Source: Lachnospiraceae bacterium (GTDB lineage: Bacteria; Bacillota; Clostridia; Lachnospirales; Lachnospiraceae). Taken from it: 32,043 nucleotides of DNA. A program made the position numbers and the translations under genes. The notes under the pieces were generated by a model, which saw only the letters and a program-made list of their open reading frames with translations, was not told the DNA's origin and did not search any database. Positions 1 through 8,317 of the stretch are shown piece after piece (positions within the stretch are counted from its first letter, which is position 1; the number at the start of each line of letters is the position of its first letter). The DNA is taken from assembly GCA_017936785.1 (NCBI GenBank), contig JAGBEV010000022.1:1-32043 (forward strand), written 5' to 3'.

Positions 1-1
1 A

Positions 2-793
2 AAGAAAAAAAAGAAAAAAGAAAAGAAAACCTCAGAATCCAAAGAAGAGAATTTGGAAGACGAGGATTCTGAAGATGCTGCAAAGGGCAAAGGCAAAAAG
101 AAAAAGAAGCCTAAAAAAGAGAAAAAACCTAAGAAGGAAAAGGCACCGGTAATGGAAGAACCGGGCAAAAAACTTCCGAAAAAAATGATTATCAGAATTT
201 TTGTGCTTTGTTTCTCATTTATGGCAGTCATTCTTTTGGTTGTTTTAATTTTGCCGGGGCTGTTTCAGTTGAACAGCGCAAGGAAAAACTTTTATGCAGG
301 AAATTATGAAGAGGCATATCAGGGACTGATCGGGCAGAATCTAAATGAAAGTGATAAGATTTTGCTGGAAAAAGCGGAAATTCTTGTACAATTGGAGCGA
401 AAAGCAAACTCTTATGAGGCATATAAGCTGGCGGGGGATGAGGCAGAAGCTTTAAATGCTCTGCTGGAAGGAGTTGCCTTTTATTGGAAGCATGAAGGAG
501 AATATGAGGAATTAGGTATCCGTAGAGATGCAGAAGCAGCATATATGAAGCTGGTACTTACCCTGGAATCCGATTATTCCATAGGAGAGGATCGGGCATT
601 GGAGATCATTTCCATGGACAATATTGACTATACTTATGAAATACGCAGGTTAGTCGGCGGAGAAACAGGAGCAGGCATAACAGAAGAAGCGGTTCCCATG
701 GAGGAAAATCCGCCTCAGGAACAGCCTGCTGAAGAAAGCGAAAGCAGCCAGGAAGAACCGCTGGAAGATCCTCTGGATGCAGAAATGGAATAA
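2..793 (+). CDS. Lysine-rich single-pass membrane protein, 5' end outside window
   Basis: The reading frame is open to the left edge of the window, so this is a C-terminal fragment of a longer protein. The first TTG/ATG codons inside the window are probably internal. The visible part opens with a very lysine-rich, low-complexity cytoplasmic stretch (runs of K with E, P and S). One strong hydrophobic segment follows (MAVILLVVLILPGLF, about 60-80 codons in). After it comes a helical region rich in A, E, Y and L that resembles a TPR-like fold (for example NFYAGNYEEAYQGL), and then an acidic E/P/Q-rich tail. The likely topology is cytoplasm, one membrane span, then an outside helical domain. I do not recognise a family and assign no function. 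It ends 31 bases before hisH, so co-transcription is possible. Coding is well supported; identity is open. Confidence 0.8.
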   Translation, partial: KKKKKKEKKTSESKEENLEDEDSEDAAKGKGKKKKKPKKEKKPKKEKAPVMEEPGKKLPKKMIIRIFVLCFSFMAVILLVVLILPGLFQLNSARKNFYAGNYEEAYQGLIGQNLNESDKILLEKAEILVQLERKANSYEAYKLAGDEAEALNALLEGVAFYWKHEGEYEELGIRRDAEAAYMKLVLTLESDYSIGEDRALEIISMDNIDYTYEIRRLVGGETGAGITEEAVPMEENPPQEQPAEESESSQEEPLEDPLDAEME

Positions 794-824
794 AAATAGA
801 AAACCGGCATAAGGACAGAACAAA

Positions 825-1451
825 ATGATAACAATAATTGATTATGATGCAGGAAATATAAAAAGTGTAGAAAAAGCATTTCAATTACTGGGAGAACAGG
901 TTGTTCTTACCAGAGACAGAGAGAAAATATTAAGTGCAGATGCAGTAGTGCTTCCGGGAGTAGGCGCTTTTGGAGACGCTATGGAAAAGCTGCATCGTTA
1001 TGGTCTTGTCGATGTCATTCAAGAGGTGGTCGGACAGGGAATTCCTTTTTTGGGAATTTGCCTGGGATTGCAGCTTATGTTTGAAAGAAGTGATGAAAGC
1101 CCCGGAGTAGAAGGGCTGGGAATTTTGAAGGGAGATATTATCCATATTCCGGAGGAAAGCGGACTAAAGATTCCTCATATTGGATGGAATTCTTTGAAAT
1201 TTCCCGTAAAGGGCAGACTGTTTCAGGGAATTTCGGAGGATTCTTATGTGTATTTCGTTCATTCTTACTATTTAAGGGCTGTTGATGAAAGCATTGTAAC
1301 AGCTACAACGGAATATGGTACACTTATACATGCATCAGTGGAACAGGGAAATGTGTTTGCATGTCAGTTTCATCCGGAGAAAAGCTCGGAAGTTGGTTTA
1401 CAGATTTTGCGGAATTTTATTTCCGTCACAAAAGACAGGGAGGAAGCATAG
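825..1451 (+). CDS. hisH: Imidazole glycerol phosphate synthase, glutaminase subunit HisH
   Basis: This is the class I glutamine amidotransferase subunit that releases ammonia from glutamine and channels it to HisF in histidine biosynthesis. The 208 residues match the usual family length. The nucleophile Cys79 lies in GICLGLQ. The other triad members are His183 and Glu185 in QFHPEKS. An oxyanion-region glycine motif is seen at [11 protein letters not shown] (residues 43-53). An AAGGA-type binding site lies about 10 bases before the ATG. The stop codon directly abuts the hisF start, so the two subunits are translationally linked, as expected for a heterodimer. No other his gene is visible in the window; the remaining ones may lie upstream or elsewhere. 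Confidence 0.96.
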   Translation: MITIIDYDAGNIKSVEKAFQLLGEQVVLTRDREKILSADAVVLPGVGAFGDAMEKLHRYGLVDVIQEVVGQGIPFLGICLGLQLMFERSDESPGVEGLGILKGDIIHIPEESGLKIPHIGWNSLKFPVKGRLFQGISEDSYVYFVHSYYLRAVDESIVTATTEYGTLIHASVEQGNVFACQFHPEKSSEVGLQILRNFISVTKDREEA

Positions 1452-2213
1452 ATGCATACAAAGAGAATTATTCCCTGTCTGGATGTAAATGGCGGCAGGG
1501 TTGTAAAGGGTGTTAATTTTGTCAATCTCATAGATGCGGGAGATCCTGTGGCAATAGCAGAGGCATATGATAAAGCAGGAGCGGACGAATTGGTATTTTT
1601 GGACATTACGGCAAGCTCTGATGCAAGGGAAACTGTTGTGGATATGGTGCGCAAAGTGGCGGAAAAGGTTTTCATTCCCTTTACTGTAGGCGGTGGCATC
1701 CGGACTGTAGATGACTTTAAAGCGATCCTGAGAGAAGGGGCGGACAAGGTTTCCGTAAATTCTGCGGCAATCAATAATCCCAATCTGATCAGTGAAGCAG
1801 CAGATAAATTCGGCAGCCAGTGTGTAGTGGTGGCGATCGATGCCAAAAGGCGTGCTGACGGAAGCGGTTGGAATATATATAAAAACGGCGGAAGAATCGA
1901 TATGGGAATCGATGCGGTGGAATGGGCAGTGAAAGCGGACCGGCTGGGAGCCGGAGAAATCCTATTGACCAGCATGGATTGTGACGGCACAAAAGCCGGT
2001 TATGATATTGAATTGACCCGTATCATTTCCGAAAATGTATCCATTCCCGTTATTGCTTCAGGCGGAGCGGGAAGCCTTTCACATTTTAAGGATGCACTGA
2101 CAGAAGGAAAAGCAGATGCCGCATTGGCAGCATCCCTGTTTCATTTTAAGGAGTTAGAGATCAAAGAAGTAAAAGAATATCTGCGACAGGAGGGAATCAG
2201 CGTCAGACTGTAA
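1452..2213 (+). CDS. hisF: Imidazole glycerol phosphate synthase, cyclase subunit HisF
   Basis: This TIM-barrel subunit uses ammonia from HisH to convert PRFAR into imidazole glycerol phosphate and AICAR, feeding histidine and purine synthesis. At 253 residues it is full length. The conserved N-terminal motif [15 protein letters not shown] carries the first catalytic Asp (residue 11), and VVVAIDAKR carries the second. The phosphate-binding loops are visible as VGGGIRT and ASGGAGS. It starts on the base after the hisH stop. Its own stop is followed three bases later by the ung start, so hisH-hisF-ung form one tight unit. Nothing is degenerate. Confidence 0.97.
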   Translation: MHTKRIIPCLDVNGGRVVKGVNFVNLIDAGDPVAIAEAYDKAGADELVFLDITASSDARETVVDMVRKVAEKVFIPFTVGGGIRTVDDFKAILREGADKVSVNSAAINNPNLISEAADKFGSQCVVVAIDAKRRADGSGWNIYKNGGRIDMGIDAVEWAVKADRLGAGEILLTSMDCDGTKAGYDIELTRIISENVSIPVIASGGAGSLSHFKDALTEGKADAALAASLFHFKELEIKEVKEYLRQEGISVRL

Positions 2214-2216
2214 ACT

Positions 2217-2891
2217 ATGGCTGCGATTAGTAATGATTGGTTAGAACCTTTAAAACCGGAATTTTCAAAACAATATTATCGGGATCTATATCAAAAGATA
2301 GTGGAGGAATATAAAACCCATTTGGTATTTCCCCCTTCTGATGATATTTTTAATGCTTTTGCATTGACGCCTTTGCACGATGTAAAGGTGGTGATCATCG
2401 GACAGGATCCTTATCACAATGTGGGACAGGCTCATGGTCTTTGCTTTTCCGTAAGACCGGATGTTGACATTCCCCCTTCATTGGTTAATATATATAAGGA
2501 ACTGCATGATGATCTGGGCTGTTATGTGCCAAACAACGGATATCTGGTAAAGTGGGCGAAACAGGGTGTGCTGCTTTTGAACACGGTATTGACTGTCCGT
2601 GCCCATCAGGCAAATTCCCATAGGGGAATGGGCTGGGAGCAGTTTACGGATGCTGCTATCAGGATCTTAAATGAAGAGGACAGACCCATTGTTTTTATTC
2701 TTTGGGGAGCGCCGGCGCAGACTAAGAAAAAGATGTTAAACAATCCAAAACATTTGATCTTAGAGGCACCCCATCCAAGCCCTCTATCTGCGTACAGGGG
2801 CTTTTTTGGAAGCAGACCTTTCAGCAAGACCAATGCCTTTTTGGAACAAAACGGCTTAAGTCCCATTGACTGGCAGATAGAGGATGTTTAA
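2217..2891 (+). CDS. ung: Uracil-DNA glycosylase, family 1
   Basis: This enzyme cuts uracil out of DNA to start base excision repair in the cytoplasm. The 224 residues fit the Ung family. The water-activating loop GQDPYH is at residues 62-67 with catalytic Asp64. The minor-groove intercalation loop HPSPLSAYRGFFGSRPF begins at His186. The uracil-specificity region lies around LLLNTVLTV (residues 119-127). Only three bases separate it from hisF and no strong ribosome binding site precedes it, so expression probably depends on translation of hisF. A histidine gene coupled to a DNA repair gene has no obvious shared job; this looks like operon packing rather than pathway logic. Confidence 0.97.
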   Translation: MAAISNDWLEPLKPEFSKQYYRDLYQKIVEEYKTHLVFPPSDDIFNAFALTPLHDVKVVIIGQDPYHNVGQAHGLCFSVRPDVDIPPSLVNIYKELHDDLGCYVPNNGYLVKWAKQGVLLLNTVLTVRAHQANSHRGMGWEQFTDAAIRILNEEDRPIVFILWGAPAQTKKKMLNNPKHLILEAPHPSPLSAYRGFFGSRPFSKTNAFLEQNGLSPIDWQIEDV

Positions 2892-2983
2892 AAATATTTC
2901 CTGATAAGAAAAAATAATCTGGAAAGAGAAAAGCAGGATAGAATCTAAATAGAAATGAAATGACATACATGGAGGAGAAAATT

Positions 2984-4255
2984 ATGGAAAAGAAACCTTT
3001 CGTAACGAAAGAGCAATTGGAGGAGATTGTAAAAAAATATCCCACCCCTTTCCATATTTATGATGAAAAGGGAATCAGAGAAAACGCAAAAGCTTTAAAG
3101 GAAGCATTTGCATGGAATCCGGGATATAAGGAATTTTTTGCAGTAAAAGCAACACCCAATCCTTTTCTGATCGATATTTTAAGGGATTATGGATGCGGAA
3201 CAGACTGTTCTTCCAAGACAGAGCTGATGTTATCCAAGGCTATGGGTGTGGAAGGAGAATCTATTATGTTCTCCTCAAATGAGACACCGGCAAGTGAATA
3301 TGAATATGCACATAAGATCGGTGCTATCATCAATCTGGATGATTTTACCCATATTGATTATCTGGAAAAGACTTTGGGCAGGCTGCCTGAGACATTAAGC
3401 CTCCGTTACAATCCGGGCGGAGTATTTAAGATCAGCACAAGCATTATGGATAATCCCGGAGATGCAAAATATGGATTTACTACAGAACAGCTTTTTGAAG
3501 GCTACAAGGTTTTAAAAGAAAAAGGCGTAAAACGCTTTGGTATGCATGCATTTTTGGCAAGCAATACAGTTACTAATGAATATTACCCCACATTGGCGAG
3601 AACTTTATTTGAGACTGCTGTTCAGATCAAGGAACAGGTTGGAGTTTCTCTGAGTTTTATCAATTTATCCGGCGGTATCGGTATTCCTTACCGGCCTGAT
3701 CAGGAACCAAATGATATCCGCGTGATCGGTCAGAAGGTAAAGGAAGTTTATGAAGAAGTCCTTGTACCTGCAGGACTGGGCGATGTGGCAATCTATACAG
3801 AACTGGGACGCTTTATGATGGGACCTTACGGTCATCTGGTTACTACTGCAATTCATGAGAAACATACCCATAAGGAATATATTGGCTGTGACGCATGTGC
3901 GGTCAATCTTATGAGACCTGCCATGTACGGGGCATATCATCACATTACTGTTGCAGGTAAGGAAGATGCGCCTTGTGATCACAAATATGATGTAGTCGGT
4001 TCTCTTTGTGAGAATAATGATAAGTTTGCCATTGACAGAATGCTTCCCAAAATTGATATAGGAGATTTTATTGTGATTCATGATACCGGAGCTCATGGCT
4101 TTTCTATGGGCTACAATTATAACGGTAAATTAAAAAGTGCGGAATTATTATTAAAAGAGGATGGAAGCGTGCAATTGATCAGAAGGGCGGAGACACCTAA
4201 GGATTATTTTGCAACTTTAGACTGTTTTGATATTTACGATGAATTAGATTTTTAA
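2984..4255 (+). CDS. lysA: Diaminopimelate decarboxylase family PLP enzyme
   Basis: This is a fold type III, alanine-racemase-like PLP decarboxylase, most likely making L-lysine from meso-diaminopimelate in the cytoplasm. The PLP lysine is Lys55 in FFAVKATPNP. The glycine-rich phosphate-binding loop is NLSGGIGIPY, and the ELGR element corresponds to the family's EPGR motif. A Cys-containing CDACAVNLMRP segment and the C-terminal HDTGAHGFSMGYNYNG region match the active-site halves of the family. I placed the start at the ATG at 2984 because GGAGGAG at 2971-2977 has ideal spacing; an upstream ATG at 2960 would add eight residues but has no binding site. The resulting length is 423 residues. 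Related decarboxylases acting on other basic amino acids cannot be excluded, so the lysA name is a family-level call. Confidence 0.85.
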   Translation: MEKKPFVTKEQLEEIVKKYPTPFHIYDEKGIRENAKALKEAFAWNPGYKEFFAVKATPNPFLIDILRDYGCGTDCSSKTELMLSKAMGVEGESIMFSSNETPASEYEYAHKIGAIINLDDFTHIDYLEKTLGRLPETLSLRYNPGGVFKISTSIMDNPGDAKYGFTTEQLFEGYKVLKEKGVKRFGMHAFLASNTVTNEYYPTLARTLFETAVQIKEQVGVSLSFINLSGGIGIPYRPDQEPNDIRVIGQKVKEVYEEVLVPAGLGDVAIYTELGRFMMGPYGHLVTTAIHEKHTHKEYIGCDACAVNLMRPAMYGAYHHITVAGKEDAPCDHKYDVVGSLCENNDKFAIDRMLPKIDIGDFIVIHDTGAHGFSMGYNYNGKLKSAELLLKEDGSVQLIRRAETPKDYFATLDCFDIYDELDF

Positions 4256-4273
4256 TTGATGATCCAGACACTT

Positions 4274-4313
4274 AAGGACCGGCGCTTTGTGTAAGCAGAG
4301 CATCGGTCCTTTC
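4274..4313 (+). terminator. Hairpin terminator after the lysA-like gene
   Basis: AAGGACCG (4274-4281) and CGGTCCTT (4304-4311) can form an 8-bp stem with a 22-base loop, followed by a short T-containing tail. It lies 18 bases after the stop codon. The T-tract is weak, so termination may be partial. Confidence 0.6.
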
Positions 4314-4330
4314 TAAAGTATTTTGAAAAT

Positions 4331-4363
4331 AAAAAAAGAACTACCTGATCACCAGAGTAGTTC
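4331..4363 (-). terminator. Rho-independent terminator of tRNA-Leu
   Basis: On the minus strand GAACTAC (4363-4357) pairs with GTAGTTC (4344-4338) and is followed at once by seven T residues (4337-4331). It lies about ten bases past the tRNA 3' end, which fits a single-gene tRNA transcript. Confidence 0.8.
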
Positions 4364-4373
4364 AAATGAGAAA

Positions 4374-4456
4374 TGCCGGCGGCGGGACTTGAACCCGCAC
4401 GTGGTTGCCCACAACAGATTTTGAGTCTGCCTCGTCTGCCATTCCGACACGCCGGC
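4374..4456 (-). tRNA. tRNA-Leu (anticodon CAA)
   Basis: The minus strand folds as a class II tRNA of 83 bases. The acceptor stem GCCGGCG/CGCCGGC is perfect (4456-4450 with 4381-4375), followed by discriminator base A at 4374. The anticodon arm has the stem GCAGA/TCTGT and the loop CTCAAAA, giving anticodon CAA, which reads UUG. The extra arm is long, as expected for leucine tRNAs, and the T arm carries GGTTCAAGTCC. CCA is not encoded; the bases after the discriminator are TTT. A promoter and a terminator frame the gene, so it is transcribed alone. An automatic plus-strand reading frame across it is spurious. Confidence 0.95.
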
Positions 4457-4482
4457 ATGGTTGTTTTCAACAGCCGAATAAT

Positions 4483-4511
4483 ATATTATCATAGACTGAA
4501 AAAAGAATCAA
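4483..4511 (-). promoter_or_regulatory. Promoter for tRNA-Leu
   Basis: On the minus strand TTGATT (4511-4506) and TAATAT (4488-4483) are separated by 17 bases. The predicted start lies about 20 bases before the mature tRNA 5' end. Confidence 0.6.
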
Positions 4512-4594
4512 GACAAAGAAGGAGAAAAAATAAAAGATTTGCAGGAAATATTTTAGTTCCCGGGGATTTGGACAGAATAATATTGTAATAAAGA

Positions 4595-4623
4595 TGGAAA
4601 ACAGGATCGTTTTTTGATAAAAT
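4595..4623 (+). promoter_or_regulatory. Possible promoter for the anti-sigma-like gene and polA
   Basis: TGGAAA (4595-4600) and TAAAAT (4618-4623) are separated by 17 bases and lie 20 bases before the start codon at 4643. The -10 is good and the -35 moderate. It is the first plausible promoter after the tRNA region for the cluster running to 11681. Confidence 0.4.
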
Positions 4624-4642
4624 AGTGAATAGGTGAGCAAAT

Positions 4643-4963
4643 ATGACTTGTAAGGAAATAGAAAAGCAGATTCCTTTGTTTTTGAATGATTCTTTGGACG
4701 GGGATGATCTGGCTGAATTTGTCAATCATATAAAGCAATGCAGAGACTGTGAAGAGGAACTGACCATTCAGTATCTTTCCATAGAAGGTCTTGCGCGGTT
4801 GGAGGAAGGTGCTTCTTTTTCTTTGGACGATGAATTGAAAAGTAAGGTCAACCGGGCGGACCGAAGAGTAAAGCTCCACGGACGGATCGAAAAAATATGT
4901 AGAAATATTGAAGCTGTTGCCATTGTAATCCTTGGTGCGGCAATTGTTTATATGGTCTGGTAG
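4643..4963 (+). CDS. Small membrane protein with anti-sigma-type zinc finger
   Basis: This 106-residue protein begins with MTCKEIEKQIPLFL and carries HIKQCRDCEEEL around residues 29-40. This is the His-x3-Cys-x2-Cys signature of the zf-HC2 domain found at the N-terminus of many anti-sigma factors. A single C-terminal hydrophobic segment (AVAIVILGAAIVYMVW) would anchor it with the zinc finger in the cytoplasm. Family members usually sit beside an ECF sigma factor, but none is visible here; the next gene is polA, 35 bases downstream. It could be an orphan anti-sigma factor with a partner elsewhere, or a zinc-finger protein with another target. The domain call is firmer than any role. Confidence 0.8.
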   Translation: MTCKEIEKQIPLFLNDSLDGDDLAEFVNHIKQCRDCEEELTIQYLSIEGLARLEEGASFSLDDELKSKVNRADRRVKLHGRIEKICRNIEAVAIVILGAAIVYMVW

Positions 4964-4998
4964 AAAAATAAGCTAAGGGAATAGGAAGTAATAAAAAT

Positions 4999-7647
4999 AT
5001 GTCAAAAAAACTGGTATTAGTAGACGGACACAGCATTTTAAACAGGGCATTTTACGGAGTGCCGGATCTAACCAATGGAGAAGGATTCCATACCAATGCA
5101 ATTTATGGTTTTTTAAATATTTTATTTAAATTACTGGATGAAGAAAAGCCTGATGGACTGGCAGTTGCCTTTGATCTTTCTGCGCCTACTTTCCGCCATG
5201 AAATGTATCAGGAATATAAAGGGACCAGAAAGCCTATGCCGGAGGAACTGCGGCAACAGGTTCCCGTGATGAAACAGGTATTGCAGGCAATGGGCATTCT
5301 GATCATGGAAAAGGCGGGACTGGAAGCTGATGACATTCTGGGAACTATGGCAAAAAGAGGAGAATCGGAAGGCTATGAGGTTTCACTGGTTTCCGGTGAC
5401 AGGGATCTTTTACAGATTGCAACAGAACATATTAAGATCAGGATTCCCAAGACAAAAGGAAACAGAACCGAAGTTGAAGACTACTATGCAGAGGATGTAA
5501 AGGCACGTTATCAGGTAACGCCTTCCCAGTTTATTGAATTGAAGGCTCTTATGGGAGATACAGCGGATAATATTCCCGGTGTACCGAAGATCGGAGAAAA
5601 AACAGCAACGGGACTGATGGTGGAATTTGGTTCCATTGAAAATATTTATGCCAATCTGGAACAGATTTCCAAAAAGAGTATCAGGGAAACCTTGGAAAAT
5701 AACAGAGATATGGCGGATTTGAGCCTGAAGCTGGCTACCATTTGCGTTGATGCGGATCTGCCTTATGATCTGGCAGATGCAGCTATAGGTGATCTGTTTA
5801 CAAAGGAAGCCTATGACTGGTGCCTGAAATTGAATTTTAAAAATATGCTGGGCAGATTTGACCAGAATAAGGTCTCTGAAAAAAATGAAAGAGAGTTTCA
5901 TGCCGTTACCGATCTGGGAGAAGCTGAGACGCTTTTTGAACAATGTAAAAAGGCGGAACAGCCTGCGATCAGTTTCTTTTCCGATCAAAAAAAATTGTAT
6001 GCTGTAAGCATTTGTATAAATGAAGATCAGTTATATTGCTTGTTTATTGAGAATTTTGTAACAGAGGAGTATCTTGCTTCCAGGCTGAAGGAACTGGCTG
6101 AGAGCTTCCGGAATACAGAAAAGAAGCTTTTGGTATTTGATGTTAAGAAATGCTATGATTACATTCCCTGTGATGATACAAATGTTTTTTTTGACTGTAA
6201 GCTGGCTGCGTATCTGTTGAATCCGAATCATAAAGAGTATGTTTTGGAAGACGTGGCAGGGGAATATGGAAATGTGAACTGCAGGGACTTTAAACAGTGG
6301 TTTGCAAAGCAGTCTTTGGAAACTGTGGCAGAACCAGAACAGACTGACTTTATGGAATATGCCTGTATGCAGAGTCTGGCACTATATTTTTCTTATGAGC
6401 CTTTAAAGGAAAAGTTATCTGCAGAAAATATGCTGGATCTATATGATAATATTGAGATGCCCCTTACTTATGTGCTTTATGACATGGAAAAGGAAGGCGT
6501 ACTGGTGGAAGGGGATGCTCTAAAGGAGTACAGCCAGGTACTGGGGGCTCAGATTGAGAAACTGGAACAGCGGATCTATGATCAGGTGGGAGAAAAATTC
6601 AATATCAATTCACCCAAACAGTTAGGAGAAATCCTTTTTGAAAAGATGGGGCTGAAGGGCGGCAAAAAAACCAAAACCGGTTATTCCACAGCAGCGGATG
6701 TTCTTGAAAAGTTAGCCGTAGATAACCCTGTGGTGGCGGATATTCTGGAATATCGTGCCCTTGCCAAGTTAAAGAGCACCTATGCAGACGGTCTGACGGA
6801 ATTTATTGATGCAGGGGGCAGGATTCATTCCTCCTTTAATCAGATGATCACTGCAACGGGACGTATTTCATCTACGGAGCCGAACCTGCAGAATATACCC
6901 ATGAGAACAGAAATGGGAAGGATGATCCGCAAGGTTTTTGTAGCTAAGGAAGGCTGCCTTTTGATGGATGCGGATTATTCCCAGATCGAGCTGCGTATTC
7001 TGGCACATCTGTCTGGAGATAAAGAACTGATAGCTGCTTATCATACGGATGCGGATATTCACCGGATTACCGCTTCTAAGGTTTTCCATACGCCTATGGA
7101 ACAGGTAACCTCTCTGCAGAGGCGGAATGCAAAAGCGGTTAATTTTGGGATTGTCTATGGTATCAGTGCCTTTGGTTTAAGCCAGGATATCGGAACATCT
7201 CAAAAGGAAGCGGCAAAATATATGGAACAATACTTTGAAACCTATCCCGATGTAAAACGTTATCAGGATGAGACTGTTGCCCATGCCAAAGAAAAAGGGT
7301 ATACTGTCACCATGTTTGACAGGAGAAGACCGATGCCGGAATTGTCTTCAAGCAACTACATGCAGAGGCAGTTTGGGGAAAGGGCGGCAATGAATGCACC
7401 CATTCAGGGAACAGCAGCGGATATTATGAAGATTGCCATGATCGATGTGTATCACGGATTAAAGGAAGCCGGTTTAAGATCAAAACTGATCTTACAGGTT
7501 CATGATGAACTTTTGATTGAAACTTATGAAGATGAAATAGAGCAGGTAAAGGAAATACTCAGCAGTAAAATGAAACATGCAGCAGAATTGTCTGTTCCCC
7601 TGGAGGTAGATTTAAATACAGGGAAGAACTGGTATGATGCACATTAG
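4999..7647 (+). CDS. polA: DNA polymerase I, proofreading domain degenerate
   Basis: This enzyme fills gaps and removes RNA primers in replication and repair. The 882 residues comprise an N-terminal 5' nuclease (about 1-290, beginning KLVLVDGHSILNRAFYG, with GDTADNIPGVPKIGEKTA), a middle exonuclease-like domain and a C-terminal family A polymerase. Polymerase motif A is DADYSQIELR (about 655-665), motif B is RRNAKAVNFGIVYG (about 708-721) and motif C is VHDEL (about 834-838). In the middle domain the DxE pair of exo motif I is replaced (AISFFSD), and the YxxxD of motif III reads YACMQ. The 3'-5' proofreading activity is therefore probably lost, as in Taq and Bacillus PolA. It starts 35 bases after the zinc-finger gene, and coaE follows after 58 bases. 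Confidence 0.96.
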   Translation: MSKKLVLVDGHSILNRAFYGVPDLTNGEGFHTNAIYGFLNILFKLLDEEKPDGLAVAFDLSAPTFRHEMYQEYKGTRKPMPEELRQQVPVMKQVLQAMGILIMEKAGLEADDILGTMAKRGESEGYEVSLVSGDRDLLQIATEHIKIRIPKTKGNRTEVEDYYAEDVKARYQVTPSQFIELKALMGDTADNIPGVPKIGEKTATGLMVEFGSIENIYANLEQISKKSIRETLENNRDMADLSLKLATICVDADLPYDLADAAIGDLFTKEAYDWCLKLNFKNMLGRFDQNKVSEKNEREFHAVTDLGEAETLFEQCKKAEQPAISFFSDQKKLYAVSICINEDQLYCLFIENFVTEEYLASRLKELAESFRNTEKKLLVFDVKKCYDYIPCDDTNVFFDCKLAAYLLNPNHKEYVLEDVAGEYGNVNCRDFKQWFAKQSLETVAEPEQTDFMEYACMQSLALYFSYEPLKEKLSAENMLDLYDNIEMPLTYVLYDMEKEGVLVEGDALKEYSQVLGAQIEKLEQRIYDQVGEKFNINSPKQLGEILFEKMGLKGGKKTKTGYSTAADVLEKLAVDNPVVADILEYRALAKLKSTYADGLTEFIDAGGRIHSSFNQMITATGRISSTEPNLQNIPMRTEMGRMIRKVFVAKEGCLLMDADYSQIELRILAHLSGDKELIAAYHTDADIHRITASKVFHTPMEQVTSLQRRNAKAVNFGIVYGISAFGLSQDIGTSQKEAAKYMEQYFETYPDVKRYQDETVAHAKEKGYTVTMFDRRRPMPELSSSNYMQRQFGERAAMNAPIQGTAADIMKIAMIDVYHGLKEAGLRSKLILQVHDELLIETYEDEIEQVKEILSSKMKHAAELSVPLEVDLNTGKNWYDAH

Positions 7648-7705
7648 GAGAAGATTTTGCTTCATGGGGAATTTATCAGCTCCGTAATGTGAAAAGAGGT
7701 CTGTG

Positions 7706-8317
7706 ATGAAAACCATAGGAATAACAGGGGGCATAGGGGCAGGAAAGTCCCTGATCTTAAATTATATCGGCAGTCATTATAAGGCAAAGATCTATATGGC
7801 GGATAACATTGCAAATGCCATGAAAGAACCGGGGCAGAGCTGTTATGAGTCTATTGTAGATTTGCTGGGTCATCAGGTATTGGATGAAGACGGAAGGATC
7901 AATAAAGGAAAAATGGCAGAGCTGATTTTTGCAGACAGAGAACTGTTGAAACAGGTCAATGAGGTGATCCACCCGGCAGTGAAGAAATTTGTTTTGACTG
8001 AAATCGAAAAGGAAAAACAGAAAAAGGAATATGACTTTTTTATTTTGGAAGCGGCTTTGCTGATCGAAGAAGGCTATGATGAGATCCTGGATGAATTGTG
8101 GTATATCCGTGCAGAGGAAGAGGTCAGAAGCAATCGGCTGCGGCAGTCCCGGAATTATTCGGATGAAAAAATCCGGGACATTATGAAAAGCCAGTTTTCC
8201 GATGAGATTTTCAGAAAACATTGTAAAGTAATCATTGATAATAATCATGATCCCGAAGAAACATATAAGCAGATTGATGAGAAATTGGGGGAATACATAG
8301 GTGCAGAGGGCAAATAA
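7706..8317 (+). CDS. coaE: Dephospho-CoA kinase
   Basis: This enzyme phosphorylates the 3' hydroxyl of dephospho-CoA in the last step of coenzyme A synthesis. The P-loop GGIGAGKS is at residues 8-15. EAALLIEEGYDEI and the lid-like arginine segment RSNRLRQSRN are typical of the family. Total length is 203 residues. I chose the ATG at 7706 rather than the GTG one codon earlier because GAGGT at 7696-7700 is better spaced for it. The usual DxD near residue 32 reads MAD here, so only one of the two aspartates is present. It lies in the same strand cluster as polA, and its last 17 bases overlap the next gene, which suggests coupled translation. Confidence 0.93.
   Translation: MKTIGITGGIGAGKSLILNYIGSHYKAKIYMADNIANAMKEPGQSCYESIVDLLGHQVLDEDGRINKGKMAELIFADRELLKQVNEVIHPAVKKFVLTEIEKEKQKKEYDFFILEAALLIEEGYDEILDELWYIRAEEEVRSNRLRQSRNYSDEKIRDIMKSQFSDEIFRKHCKVIIDNNHDPEETYKQIDEKLGEYIGAEGK

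Noticed and set aside
1370-1990. Long minus-strand reading frame opposite hisF
   Set aside because: Its S/T/P-rich composition and exact mirroring of the hisF codons mark it as a shadow frame.
4373-4588. Plus-strand reading frame of 71 codons over the tRNA region
   Set aside because: It runs antisense through tRNA-Leu and its promoter and has no protein-like features.
5410-5988. Minus-strand reading frame of 192 codons opposite polA
   Set aside because: It is antisense to a conserved gene, has no ribosome binding site and a low-complexity, Cys/Phe/Ile-rich composition.
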